DNA of 17,283 bases from Chloroflexi bacterium RBG_16_57_11 (GCA_001795165.1 MGNS01000136.1:20699-37981), one strand, 5' to 3'. Shown: positions 1 through 7,600, counted from the stretch's first letter. Translations and numbers: made by a program. Notes: a model not told the origin generated them from the letters alone.

Positions 1-58
1 TCCTGACCAATTTTATCATCTCCACGTGCAATTAATCGCGAACTATCGCAACTCTTGC

Positions 59-245
59 TTAATAGGTCGGTTGTAGTATCCGGGCCAGCCAGATCATCTC
101 GGATGAAATATTGGTTAGCTCACCGCGAAATAAAATCCCCATACAGCGCCTCGACCTGGAAGCCGGCCCGCTGGAGCAGGTGCTCCAATTCATAACGAAA
201 GAAGCAATGGAAGCGGTTGGGTTTAACCCTCCAGATCCTGGCATA
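59..245 (-). pseudogene. 3' remnant of a SAM-dependent methyltransferase gene, frameshifted and 5'-truncated
   Basis: Two minus-strand reading frames together resemble the C-terminal end of class I SAM-dependent methyltransferases. The upstream frame (about 245 down to 123) encodes RYELEHLLQRAGF followed by VEALYGDF, the family's usual strand-helix tail, then hits a stop at 120-122. The other frame continues with LTNISSEMIWLAR (about 118 down to 80), the typical final strand, and stops at 59-61. One extra base in the A-rich run 128-135 would join them and give the usual ten-residue spacing between GDF and EMI. Nothing methyltransferase-like is visible upstream: the reading runs straight into the zur promoter region, so the catalytic domain is missing. 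This is probably a decaying relic cut off by a deletion or rearrangement. Family assignment rests on remembered motif similarity. A sequencing error could explain the frameshift but not the truncation. Confidence 0.6.
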
Positions 246-261
246 ATTTGAGAAGACCGTG

Positions 262-283
262 TATAATTGATAATGATTTACAA
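262..283 (+). promoter_or_regulatory. zur promoter -10 with overlapping Fur/Zur-box-like palindrome
   Basis: A perfect TATAAT lies at 262-267. It runs into the imperfect palindrome TTGATAATGATTTACAA (267-283), in which six of eight position pairs are symmetric (TTG..AAT.ATT..CAA). Its left half matches the TGATAATNATTATCA-type operators recognised by Fur-family repressors. Transcription would start near 274, inside the palindrome, so a bound repressor would block initiation. No good -35 is visible at the expected place. Autoregulation of zur and the znu genes by zinc-loaded Zur is inferred from this position. Confidence 0.5.
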
Positions 284-294
284 TTTCATTGACG

Positions 295-738
295 ATGATT
301 GACCAACATACACAAACCAATTTGAGCGATGAGTGGCTGGCAGCCCTGCAAGCCAGCGGTTACCGGTTAACCGCGCCGCTGCGCGTGCTGGTGGTGCTGC
401 TGGCGAACAGCCCGCGTGCCCTGGAGCCGGTCGAGTTATACGACCTGGCCCGGCGAGAATACCCGCGCATGGGGCTGGTCACCGTGTATCGCACATTGGA
501 TAAGCTGCAGGAGTTGGCGCTCGTGCAGCGCGTCCACCGGGTGAACGGCTGCCACATTTACCTGCGGGCAGCGCAGGGACATGAGCATGTCCTGTTGTGC
601 TCTCGCTGCGGGCGGGCGGTCTATTTCAATGGAGATGATCTTTCCCGGCTAAGCGCCGATCTGGCACAGCACACCGGATTCACCATTCAAGAGCACTGGC
701 TGCAATTTCTAGGCCTTTGCGGCGACTGCCAATCCTAG
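295..738 (+). CDS. zur: Fur-family metalloregulator, probable zinc uptake repressor Zur
   Basis: A 147-residue Fur-family repressor, the usual length for the family. The N-terminal winged helix includes GYRLTAPLRVLVVLL and the recognition-helix region GLVTVYRTLDKLQELALV. The C-terminal dimerisation domain has GHEHVLLCSRCG and a terminal CGDC, which give the two CxxC pairs of the structural zinc site. NGCH plus the His pair in GHEH could form the regulatory Zn site, as the extra Cys does in Zur and FurB proteins. ATG 295 is preferred over the in-frame TTG at 289. Neither has a strong ribosome-binding site, and the leader is only about 20 nt. It is first in a run with znuA, znuC and znuB, which makes Zur much more likely than Fur or PerR. 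It probably represses its own operon when zinc is plentiful. Metal specificity cannot be proved from sequence. Confidence 0.88.
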   Translation: MIDQHTQTNLSDEWLAALQASGYRLTAPLRVLVVLLANSPRALEPVELYDLARREYPRMGLVTVYRTLDKLQELALVQRVHRVNGCHIYLRAAQGHEHVLLCSRCGRAVYFNGDDLSRLSADLAQHTGFTIQEHWLQFLGLCGDCQS

Positions 739-785
739 GTTCTGTGTCCCAGTACACGTCGAGGCAATATTATTGGAGCGGAACA

Positions 786-1715
786 ATGCGTAGGATGGCG
801 ATTCTAAATATTCTCATGGCGCTTGTAGCTGCAATTTTATTCGCTGCCTGCGCTTCAGCGCCAACGGATGATAACGGCTTGAAGGTTGTGGCATCGACCA
901 CGCTGGTGGGTGACGTTGTGCGGGAGGTGGGTGGTGGGCATATTGACCTGAGCGTGCTATTGCCGGTGGGTGCGGACCCGCATACCTTCGAGCCGCCTCC
1001 GCAGGATATGGCGGCGCTGAGCGAGGCGCAGGTGGTCTTTGTCAACGGGTTGGGTCTCGAGGAGGCGCTTAACCCATCGCTGGAGGCGAACGTCAAGGGT
1101 AAGGTGGTGGAGGTCTCGCAGGGCATCGAGGCTCTGCCCTTTAATGATAGACACGAAGGCGATACAGGTGAGGGTGATGAGCACCTGGCAGGTGACCCGC
1201 ACACCTGGATGGATCCAAATAACACTATCCTCTGGACGCAAAACATCGCCGCCACGCTGGCGCAGAGCGACCCGGCGAACGCCAGCAGTTACCAGGCCAA
1301 CGCAGAGGCTTACATAAGCAAGTTGAAGGAACTTGATAGCTGGATCCGCCAGCAGGTAGAGCAAGTGCCTAGTGAGCACCGCAAGCTGGTGACCGACCAC
1401 GCCGTGTTGGCCTACTTTGCCAAGGAATACGGCTTCGAGCAGGTTGGGCTGGTGGTGCCTGCCTTGAGTACGAATGCATCTCCATCAGCTCAGGAGTTAG
1501 CGGCCTTAGAGGATGCGATACGGGAGCTGGGTGTGCGGGCGATCTTTGTGTCAAAAGAAGTCAATCCGGCAACCTCCAGTCAGGTAGCTCAGGATACCGG
1601 CGTCAAGCTTGTTCCGATCTATTCCGGCTCCCTGGGAGAGCCGGGGAGTGGAGCTGAAACCTACCTGGATTGGATGCGCTATAATGTAAATGCGATTGTG
1701 GAGGCGCTAAAGTAA
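786..1715 (+). CDS. znuA: Zinc ABC transporter substrate-binding lipoprotein
   Basis: Cluster A-I metal-binding protein of 309 residues that captures Zn(II) outside the membrane and passes it to the ZnuB/ZnuC transporter. ATG 786 is chosen over an in-frame start at 717 because GGAG sits at 775-778 (7 nt spacing) and a lipoprotein signal follows at once: basic MRR, a hydrophobic stretch and the lipobox LFAAC with lipidated Cys22. Expected metal ligands are His66 (DPHTFEP), His139 (GDPHTWMDP) and His205 (TDHAVLAYF). A His in the third position favours zinc, since manganese proteins such as PsaA have Glu there. The Asp normally found before the SL motif near the C-terminus appears to be Gly281 (IYSGSL). 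The His/Asp-rich loop at residues 120-138 is short. The gene lies 47 bp after zur and 1 bp before the znuC start. Role is well supported; Mn/Zn selectivity is inferred. Confidence 0.92.
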   Translation: MRRMAILNILMALVAAILFAACASAPTDDNGLKVVASTTLVGDVVREVGGGHIDLSVLLPVGADPHTFEPPPQDMAALSEAQVVFVNGLGLEEALNPSLEANVKGKVVEVSQGIEALPFNDRHEGDTGEGDEHLAGDPHTWMDPNNTILWTQNIAATLAQSDPANASSYQANAEAYISKLKELDSWIRQQVEQVPSEHRKLVTDHAVLAYFAKEYGFEQVGLVVPALSTNASPSAQELAALEDAIRELGVRAIFVSKEVNPATSSQVAQDTGVKLVPIYSGSLGEPGSGAETYLDWMRYNVNAIVEALK

Positions 1716-1716
1716 C

Positions 1717-2535
1717 TTGTATCCACACGTTCATCATCGACAAGATCAGCCCATCCTGGATGTGCACAAGTTGAGCCTGCGCTACGATGGGCATATGGCG
1801 CTCGAGGGGATTAGTTTTCACCTGCACGTCGGGGAGCGTGTGGCGGTCGTCGGACCGAACGGTGCGGGGAAAAGCACACTTTTCAAGCTGATCGCCGGGG
1901 TGTTGGCACCAACCAGCGGGCAAGTAAGCGTGTACGGCTCCGGGCCGCGCGGGCATGTGTGCATCGCCTTTATTCCGCAGCGCAGCCAGGTGGATTGGCG
2001 CTTTCCGGTCAACGTAGCGGATGTGGTCATGATGGGACGCAGCGCAAAGCTTCGCCCGCTGACCTGGCCCGGTAAGCACGACTGGCAACTTGTGCGAGAG
2101 GCGCTGAGGACGGTGGAACTGGGAGACCTGGAAAAACGCCAGATCGGGCAGCTCTCAGGTGGACAGCAACAGCGCATGTTCATTGCCCGAGCCCTGGCGC
2201 AGGAGGCAGAGCTGATGTTAATGGATGAGCCGCTGGCTGGGCTGGATGCGCCATCGCAAGAAGGTTTGCTCTCGTTATTGGCTCGCTTGCAGGAAAAAAG
2301 GGTCACGGTGATGGTGGCGACTCACGACTTACAGCAGGCTGCGCAATATTTTGATCGCATCTTATTGATCAACCAGCGAATTATCGCCTTTGGAATGCCG
2401 GAACAGGTATTGAAGCCACAGACATTGGTCCAGGCCTATGGCGGGCGGTTGCGGTTGGTGGATGGTGAGATGGGTATGCTGGCGATGGATGATACCTGCT
2501 GTGAGGGGGGCGAGGAGCATGAACATGCTCATTGA
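1717..2535 (+). CDS. znuC: Zinc/manganese ABC transporter ATP-binding protein
   Basis: The 272-residue ATPase that powers the metal importer on the cytoplasmic side. All ABC motifs are intact: Walker A GPNGAGKST (46-54), Q-loop Gln88 in IPQRSQVDWRFP, signature LSGGQQQR (146-153), Walker B LMLMDE (166-171) and switch His203 in VATHDL. The QVDWRFP segment after the Q-loop is typical of the Zn/Mn/Fe chelate-importer ATPases. The start is uncertain. TTG 1717 lies one base after the znuA stop, with GGAGG at 1700-1704 inside the end of znuA (a rather long 12-nt gap), and no ATG occurs before residue 27. The C-terminus ends in a Cys- and His-rich tail (DTCCEGGEEHEHAH) that could bind zinc. It overlaps znuB by 11 bp, which implies translational coupling. 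Confidence 0.93.
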   Translation: MYPHVHHRQDQPILDVHKLSLRYDGHMALEGISFHLHVGERVAVVGPNGAGKSTLFKLIAGVLAPTSGQVSVYGSGPRGHVCIAFIPQRSQVDWRFPVNVADVVMMGRSAKLRPLTWPGKHDWQLVREALRTVELGDLEKRQIGQLSGGQQQRMFIARALAQEAELMLMDEPLAGLDAPSQEGLLSLLARLQEKRVTVMVATHDLQQAAQYFDRILLINQRIIAFGMPEQVLKPQTLVQAYGGRLRLVDGEMGMLAMDDTCCEGGEEHEHAH

Positions 2536-3379
2536 TTGGCTGGCTGAGCCGATTTCATATCCATTCATGCAGCGAGGGCTGGCAGCCGCCATACTGGTGG
2601 GTGTTGTCTGTGCGGTCGTCGGCACGTACGTTGTGCTGCGCGGTATGGCTTTCTTCGGCGACGCGCTGGCGCATACCATCTTGCCCGGGGTGGCGCTGGG
2701 TTACCTGGTGAGCGGAGGAGCAAGAGATGTCTTGTTTTGGTGGGCGCTGGGGACGGCGATTTTCGCCGCCTTGGGGATCGGGGCGGTCAGCCGGAACACT
2801 CGCATCAAGGAGGATACGGCGATCGGGGTAATCTTCGCCGGGATGTTTGCCCTGGGGATCGCGCTCATCTCTACAGCTCGCAGCTATGCGGTCGATTTGA
2901 GCCATTTCCTGTTTGGAGACGTTTTGGGGGTCTCAAACCAGAGCCTGTGGAGGATGGCGATCTTTGGCGGGTTGGTCCTGGTGACGATCTTCATGTTCTA
3001 TAAAGAGTTCCTGACCTTATCCTTCGATCCAGTACTGGCCGCGACGCTGCGCTTGCCGGTGGGCGTGTTGAACAACCTGCTCCTGGTGTTGATCGCAGTG
3101 ACGATCGCGGTTTCAATGCAGACAGTTGGGGTTGCGCTAATGGTGGCCATGCTGGTCACTCCAGCGGCGACGGCATATCTGCTCACTTACCGTCTTCCGG
3201 TGATGATGGCGCTCGCAGCTGGTCTTGCCACTTTCTCGGGGGTGGTCGGATTGTATCTATCTTATTACCTGAGCATTGCCTCGGGGGCGGCGATCGTACT
3301 GACGGCGACGGTCATCTTTTTCGTTGTGTTCTTGTTCTCTCCAGGTAGAGGGCTGGTGTGGAGTAAGGGTAGAGTATAA
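2525..3379 (+). CDS. znuB: Zinc/manganese ABC transporter permease
   Basis: A 284-residue integral membrane protein of the ABC-3 permease family that forms the metal channel. About seven or eight hydrophobic segments are visible. Family signatures include VVLRGMAFFGDALAHTILPGVALGYL near the N-terminus, which precedes the ATPase-contact region, and QTVGVALMVAMLVTPAATAYLL in the second half. ATG 2525 is chosen because AGGAG at 2513-2517 is 7 nt upstream. ATG 2519 is in frame but only 1 nt from that site, and any earlier start would put non-hydrophobic, Trp-rich sequence in front. The gene starts within the end of znuC and ends 35 bp before uvrB. Its stop codon shares bases with a TATAAT that may serve uvrB. 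Confidence 0.92.
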   Translation: MLIDWLAEPISYPFMQRGLAAAILVGVVCAVVGTYVVLRGMAFFGDALAHTILPGVALGYLVSGGARDVLFWWALGTAIFAALGIGAVSRNTRIKEDTAIGVIFAGMFALGIALISTARSYAVDLSHFLFGDVLGVSNQSLWRMAIFGGLVLVTIFMFYKEFLTLSFDPVLAATLRLPVGVLNNLLLVLIAVTIAVSMQTVGVALMVAMLVTPAATAYLLTYRLPVMMALAAGLATFSGVVGLYLSYYLSIASGAAIVLTATVIFFVVFLFSPGRGLVWSKGRV

Positions 3380-3406
3380 TCGGAGGTCTGAATCTCAGCC
3401 AAGGAG
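3375..3406 (+). promoter_or_regulatory. Possible uvrB -10 element and ribosome-binding site
   Basis: A perfect TATAAT lies at 3375-3380, overlapping the znuB stop codon. AAGGAG at 3401-3406 is 8 nt before the uvrB ATG. No convincing -35 is present 16-18 bp upstream of the hexamer. uvrB may therefore have its own promoter, be read through from the zinc operon, or both. I see no recognisable LexA operator, but the SOS box of this lineage may not match the ones I know. Confidence 0.35.
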
Positions 3407-3414
3407 TAAGACCG

Positions 3415-5457
3415 ATGGATTTCAAGCTGCACGCGCCATATCAGCCGACCGGCGACCAGCCGGAGGCGATCCGCCAGCTGGTGGAGGGGATCGAAAAGGG
3501 TTACCACGACCAGGTGCTGCTGGGAGCGACCGGGACCGGGAAGACTTTCACCATCGCTGCGTTGATCGAGAAGATCAATAAGCCGGCGCTGGTAATGGCG
3601 CACAACAAGACGCTGGCGGCGCAGCTCTACGCCGAGTTCAAGGATTTCTTTCCAGAAAACGCAGTCGAGTATTTCGTATCATACTATGATTACTACCAGC
3701 CTGAAGCCTACGTACCGCGGCACGATCTTTATATCGAAAAAGATTCGGATATCAACGAGGAGATCGAGCGATTGCGTCTGGCAGCGACCACCGCCTTGAT
3801 GTCACGCCGGGATGTGGTGATCGTAGCGTCGGTGTCGTGCATCTACGGCATCGGCAATCCGGAGGCGTATGGACGGGTGGTGATCAACCTGGAGAGCGGC
3901 AACATCTACCGGCGCAATGCATTGTTACGGCAACTCGTTGAAGGGCATTACGAGCGCAATGATCTGGAGCTGCGCCCAGGGACTTTCCGGGTGCGCGGTG
4001 ACAGCCTGGACGTTTGCCCGGCTTACCAGGACAAACTCGGTTATCGCATCACTTTCTTCGGGGATGAAGTGGAGAGGATTATCGAGTTCGATGTGGTGAC
4101 CGGCGAATTACGCCGGCAGCTCAGCACCGCAGCGATCTACCCGGCGCGCCATTTCATCACCGACCAGGACAAGCTAAAGGCGGCTATCTCTGATATCGAG
4201 ACTGAGCTGACTGAGCGGGTGAAGTATTTTAAGACCAACGATCAGTTGCTGGAAGCCCAACGCATCGAAAGCCGCACGACTTATGACCTGGAGATGTTGC
4301 GCGAGGTGGGCTACTGTTCGGGTATCGAGAACTACTCGCGTCACCTGGACCAGCGAGCAGCGGGGACCTCACCCTGGGTCCTGATGGATTACCTGCCGAG
4401 CGAATATATACTGGTCCTGGATGAATCGCACATGACGGTGCCGCAGATCCGTGGCATGTATAATGGTGACCGCTCGCGCAAGCAGACCCTCGTCGATTAC
4501 GGTTTTCGCCTCCCATCCGCGCTGGACAATCGCCCGCTGACCTTTGGTGAGTTCGAAGAACGCATGGGTTATACGATTTATACCTCGGCTACACCTGCAC
4601 CCTTTGAGATGCACCGTGCTGATCAGGTGGTAGAGCAGATCATTCGCCCGACCGGGTTGGTCGATCCGGGGGTCGAGGTGCGTCCGGTCGAGGGGCAGGT
4701 GGATGACCTGGTGAAAGAAACCCGCCTTCGAGTGGAGAAAGGGCAGCGGGTGCTGGTGACCACGCTGACCAAGCGTATGGCAGAGAAGCTGGCGGATTAT
4801 TTGATGGAGCTCGGGATCAAGGTCCACTACCTGCACTCTGAGATCGACACTCTGGAGCGTGTGGGCATCCTGCGCGACCTGCGCTTGGGAGTCTTCGATG
4901 TAGTAGTCGGGATAAACCTGCTGCGCGAGGGGTTGGACCTGCCAGAAGTATCTCTGGTGGCGATCCTGGATGCCGATAAGGAAGGTTTTTTACGCTCGGA
5001 GACGGCTTTGATCCAGACCATCGGACGTGCAGCCCGTCACGTAGAGGGCAAGGTGATCATGTACGCCGATGTGATGACCGATTCGATGCGCCGGGCAATC
5101 GATGAGACCAACCGGCGCCGCCTCAAGCAGGAGGCTTTCAACCAGGCGCATGGCATCCAACCGGTGAGTATCTTCAAAGCAGTGCGTGACCTGACTGACC
5201 AGCTCTCGGTCAAGGCGGTAGCAGAGGTGAGGGGAGAGTACCGCGTGCGAGGAGTGGCTTCGTTGGAGCGCAATGAGCTCCAGCGGGTGATCGTCGAGCT
5301 TGAGAAGCAAATGAAAGAAGCAGCGAAAAACCTGGAGTTCGAGAAAGCAGCCGCGCTTCGTGACGAAATGTATGAGCTGCGCAGTATCCTGGCGGAGGAG
5401 AGCAATGTCAAGCCGTGGGAGAAAATTCACCTGCTGGCTGGCGGGGAAGAAGAATAA
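3415..5457 (+). CDS. uvrB: Excinuclease ABC subunit B (UvrB)
   Basis: The 680-residue damage-verification helicase of nucleotide excision repair. It is loaded by UvrA at lesions, opens the strands and recruits UvrC for incision. Walker A is GATGTGKT (37-44). The beta-hairpin that clamps DNA carries YYDYYQPEAYVP (90-101). The Walker B-type DESH box is at 336-339. Helicase motifs V and VI appear in VGINLLREGLDLPEVSLVAI and QTIGRAARHVEGKVIMYAD. The UVR motif that contacts UvrC lies at about 622-660. Length and motifs match the family throughout, so the protein should be fully active. AAGGAG 8 nt before the ATG supports the start. The zinc operon upstream is co-oriented; the pairing with uvrB may be no more than adjacency. 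Confidence 0.98.
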   Translation: MDFKLHAPYQPTGDQPEAIRQLVEGIEKGYHDQVLLGATGTGKTFTIAALIEKINKPALVMAHNKTLAAQLYAEFKDFFPENAVEYFVSYYDYYQPEAYVPRHDLYIEKDSDINEEIERLRLAATTALMSRRDVVIVASVSCIYGIGNPEAYGRVVINLESGNIYRRNALLRQLVEGHYERNDLELRPGTFRVRGDSLDVCPAYQDKLGYRITFFGDEVERIIEFDVVTGELRRQLSTAAIYPARHFITDQDKLKAAISDIETELTERVKYFKTNDQLLEAQRIESRTTYDLEMLREVGYCSGIENYSRHLDQRAAGTSPWVLMDYLPSEYILVLDESHMTVPQIRGMYNGDRSRKQTLVDYGFRLPSALDNRPLTFGEFEERMGYTIYTSATPAPFEMHRADQVVEQIIRPTGLVDPGVEVRPVEGQVDDLVKETRLRVEKGQRVLVTTLTKRMAEKLADYLMELGIKVHYLHSEIDTLERVGILRDLRLGVFDVVVGINLLREGLDLPEVSLVAILDADKEGFLRSETALIQTIGRAARHVEGKVIMYADVMTDSMRRAIDETNRRRLKQEAFNQAHGIQPVSIFKAVRDLTDQLSVKAVAEVRGEYRVRGVASLERNELQRVIVELEKQMKEAAKNLEFEKAAALRDEMYELRSILAEESNVKPWEKIHLLAGGEEE

Positions 5458-5507
5458 GCGATTGAATTTGGGATTCGAATGTTCATCCCTCTCATGCGCA
5501 ACTAATC

Positions 5508-5535
5508 TTGACCTGCAGGGTTGTAAAAGCAGAAT
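5508..5535 (+). promoter_or_regulatory. Candidate promoter for the DUF4203-like membrane protein gene
   Basis: TTGACC (5508-5513) and CAGAAT (5530-5535) are separated by 16 bp, giving a fair match to a housekeeping promoter. The 135-bp gap after uvrB also holds a 6-bp hairpin at 5543-5561 (CCGGAA/TTCCGG, 7-nt loop). It is followed by A rather than T, so it is not a plus-strand terminator and would lie in the 5' leader. Confidence 0.35.
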
Positions 5536-5592
5536 TAAACAACCGGAAAGAGCCATTCCGGAAAAACTCGAAGGAAAAAAGGAGAGAATGAG

Positions 5593-6237
5593 ATGGGATT
5601 TGAGATTTTGTGCATGGCGATCATCGCACTGTTTGTGGGCATGGCGATTTGCTTCGGTGGCTATCGCTGGTTTATGCTCCTGCTGCCAATTTTTGGCTTT
5701 GTCTTCGGCTTTGGACTGGGGCTGGATACCATGCAGTCGCTGTTCGGCGCGGGCACATTTGCCACCGTCACCAGTTGGGTGGTCGGCTTCATCGTTGGGC
5801 TGGTCTTCGCCGTGTTGTCCTACCTGTTTTACTTCATTGGGGTGGCGTTGCTGGGCGGCATGCTGGGCTACGCCATCGGCGTTGGGTTTATGGGACTGAT
5901 CGGGTTTGACCCCGGCTTCCTGACCTGGGTGGTGGGGATAATCCTTGGCATTATCTTCGCCATTGCCACAATTGCACTCAATATTCAGAAGTGGGTGATC
6001 ATTGCCGGCACAGCATTCGGTGGCGCTGGGGTCATCATCGGCACATTCTTGATGGCTTTTGGGGTCATCCCTCCAGCAGCCTTCGGTGCGGGGGCAGTTC
6101 GGGCGGCGATTGCAGACTCATGGTTCTGGTTGTTAGGTTTCCTGTTGTTGGCAGCATTGGGCCTGGCGGCTCAGGTGTTTACCGGGCGCAATTACCAGGT
6201 TGAAGCCTACGAGAACCGGATCGATTTCCAGACATAG
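5593..6237 (+). CDS. Polytopic membrane protein, DUF4203/TM7S3-like
   Basis: A 214-residue, very hydrophobic protein with about six or seven membrane segments and many Gly-rich helices (GFVFGFGLGLDT, GVALLGGMLGYAIGVGFMGLIG, GTAFGGAGVIIGTFLMAFGVIPP). It has a short polar C-terminus ending in QVEAYENRIDFQT, probably cytoplasmic. The Gly-rich repeating helix pattern resembles DUF4203 (TM7S3/TMEM198-like) proteins, whose biochemical role is unknown; this assignment is from pattern memory only. The start at 5593 is supported by AGGAG at 5580-5584, 8 nt upstream. It is bounded by a candidate promoter upstream and a strong terminator downstream, so it is probably transcribed alone. No catalytic residues or transport motif can be named. 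Confidence 0.75.
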   Translation: MGFEILCMAIIALFVGMAICFGGYRWFMLLLPIFGFVFGFGLGLDTMQSLFGAGTFATVTSWVVGFIVGLVFAVLSYLFYFIGVALLGGMLGYAIGVGFMGLIGFDPGFLTWVVGIILGIIFAIATIALNIQKWVIIAGTAFGGAGVIIGTFLMAFGVIPPAAFGAGAVRAAIADSWFWLLGFLLLAALGLAAQVFTGRNYQVEAYENRIDFQT

Positions 6238-6266
6238 CTTACCTCGTAACCGAACTTTTTTGCGAT

Positions 6267-6302
6267 GCCCCGCCAATATTGTCCTTGGCGGGGCGAATTT
6301 TT
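6267..6302 (+). terminator. Rho-independent terminator
   Basis: A perfect 10-bp stem GCCCCGCCAA (6267-6276) / TTGGCGGGGC (6285-6294) encloses an 8-nt loop. It is followed after GAA by five Ts (6298-6302). It lies 29 bp after the stop of the membrane protein gene and closes that transcription unit. On the minus strand the hairpin is followed by an A-run, so it works in the plus direction only. Confidence 0.9.
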
Positions 6303-6340
6303 AATGAAGTTGACCGATATTCGCTTTTAGGGGTTACAGG

Positions 6341-6380
6341 TATAATACTGGTAGGATCGTTAATGGTTAGCTTTAGGAGG
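6341..6380 (+). promoter_or_regulatory. Probable promoter -10 and Shine-Dalgarno of the alcohol dehydrogenase gene
   Basis: TATAAT lies at 6341-6346, just after the terminator. AGGAGG at 6375-6380 is an ideal ribosome-binding core, 12 nt before ATG 6393. The nearest TTGACC (6310-6315) is 25 bp from the -10, too far for an ordinary -35, so an activator or another sigma factor may be involved. Confidence 0.4.
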
Positions 6381-6392
6381 TATTGGTTTCTG

Positions 6393-7559
6393 ATGTGGTA
6401 CTTTCGCAGCCCCCTGATCGCTTTTGGTGAAGATGCCCTTTCGCATTTGGACCAGAATATCTGTAGCCGGGCATTTATTGTTACTGACGCTGTGATGCGG
6501 GATATAGGCCACCTACAGCATGTGATCGACCGGCTGCAAGGCAGCGGCGTAGTGTGTGACTCCTTCGCTGAAGTGGAGCCGGACCCTGGTGTGGAGATCG
6601 TCCAGCGCTGTGCTGCTCGGATGCAAGAGTTCGCACCCGATTGGGTGATCGGCTTGGGCGGAGGATCTTGCCTGGATGCGGCAAAGGCAGCCTGGTTCTT
6701 GTACGAGCGACCGGATGTGGACCTGGCGGCGGTCACACCTTTTGAGACCTTTGGATTACGGAACAAGGCTCGCTTTGTTACGATACCGACGACAGCCGGT
6801 TCAGGTGCAGAAGTGACAGCCGCGGCAGTGATTACGGATATCGAAAAGATCAGGAAAATGGAGGTTGCCTCCTTTGAGCTGATCCCGGATGTGTCCGTTG
6901 TCGATCCCTGGTTTTCTTCCCAGCTTTCTCCCCGTCTAACCGCTGACACAGGCATCGATGCAATGACACATGCCGTTGAAGGTTTCACCAGCACCTTTGC
7001 GAATGATTTCAGCGATGCCTTATGCCTGCACGCCGCCAGACTGGTGTTTGAATACCTGCCACGCGCCTACCATAAAGGGATGCATGACCCTGAGGCGCGC
7101 GAAAAAATGTCGAACGCGGCTACAATGGCGGCGCTCGGTATGGGCAACAGCCATATCGCCCTGGCGCACGCGATGGGGCATAGCGCGGGCACGGTTTTCG
7201 GCCTGCCACACGGTCGCCTCACAGGAATGTTTCTGCCATATGCGATCGAATTTACGGCCAAGGGTGGGGCCGGGCGTTACCTCGAGCTGGCGCATGGCTT
7301 GGGCTGGGCTGCTGACGATGAAGCGCAAGCGGCAAACATGATCGTTCTGGCGCTCCGTAATCTGTTGCGCGAGGTCGAGCAGCCGCTGAGCCTCAAAGAA
7401 GCCGGGATTTCGAAAGAGGATTTTGCCGCGAACCTGGATAGCCTGTGCGACCGGATGGAAATGGATAGCGCTCTGGCTACCGGACGCCGCTTCCCCTATC
7501 GCGAGCAATCGATGCACCTTTTCGAATACGCCTACGAAGGTAAATCGATAGACTTCTGA
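6393..7559 (+). CDS. Iron-containing alcohol dehydrogenase
   Basis: A 388-residue group III (Fe-type) NAD(P)-dependent alcohol dehydrogenase, the normal size for the family. The dinucleotide-binding half contains GLGGGSCLDAAKAAWFLY and the family signature IPTTAGSGAEVTAAAVI. The metal-binding half has the Asp and His of TGIDAMTHAVEGF plus His of ALAHAMGHSAG and His of GLPHG. The last two are 14 residues apart, as in FucO, so all four metal ligands are present. An upstream in-frame start at 6279 would add a non-homologous stretch read from the terminator; ATG 6393 after AGGAGG is preferred. Substrate (a short-chain alcohol, lactaldehyde or a diol) cannot be decided from sequence. It is followed within 41 bp by the patatin gene and may be co-transcribed with it. 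Confidence 0.93.
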   Translation: MWYFRSPLIAFGEDALSHLDQNICSRAFIVTDAVMRDIGHLQHVIDRLQGSGVVCDSFAEVEPDPGVEIVQRCAARMQEFAPDWVIGLGGGSCLDAAKAAWFLYERPDVDLAAVTPFETFGLRNKARFVTIPTTAGSGAEVTAAAVITDIEKIRKMEVASFELIPDVSVVDPWFSSQLSPRLTADTGIDAMTHAVEGFTSTFANDFSDALCLHAARLVFEYLPRAYHKGMHDPEAREKMSNAATMAALGMGNSHIALAHAMGHSAGTVFGLPHGRLTGMFLPYAIEFTAKGGAGRYLELAHGLGWAADDEAQAANMIVLALRNLLREVEQPLSLKEAGISKEDFAANLDSLCDRMEMDSALATGRRFPYREQSMHLFEYAYEGKSIDF

Positions 7560-7600
7560 TTTGTAACCTGATCAAATTTCCAGGCCTCGGCGGGTGAGAG

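Noticed and set aside
1..58. Possible further gene or RNA at the left edge.
   Set aside because: Nothing codes convincingly and no RNA fold or motif could be supported in this short stretch.
717..785. An upstream start for znuA at 717, overlapping the end of zur.
   Set aside because: It would bury the lipoprotein signal behind 23 extra residues and lacks the GGAG that precedes ATG 786.
3350..3414. A LexA/SOS box upstream of uvrB.
   Set aside because: No dyad resembling the known Gram-positive or proteobacterial LexA operators is visible.
5543..5561. Hairpin CCGGAA/TTCCGG after uvrB as a uvrB terminator.
   Set aside because: The stem is only 6 bp and is followed by an A-run, not a T-run, on the plus strand.
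6279..6392. An upstream start for the alcohol dehydrogenase at 6279.
   Set aside because: The added segment is read from the terminator and promoter region and does not resemble the family N-terminus.
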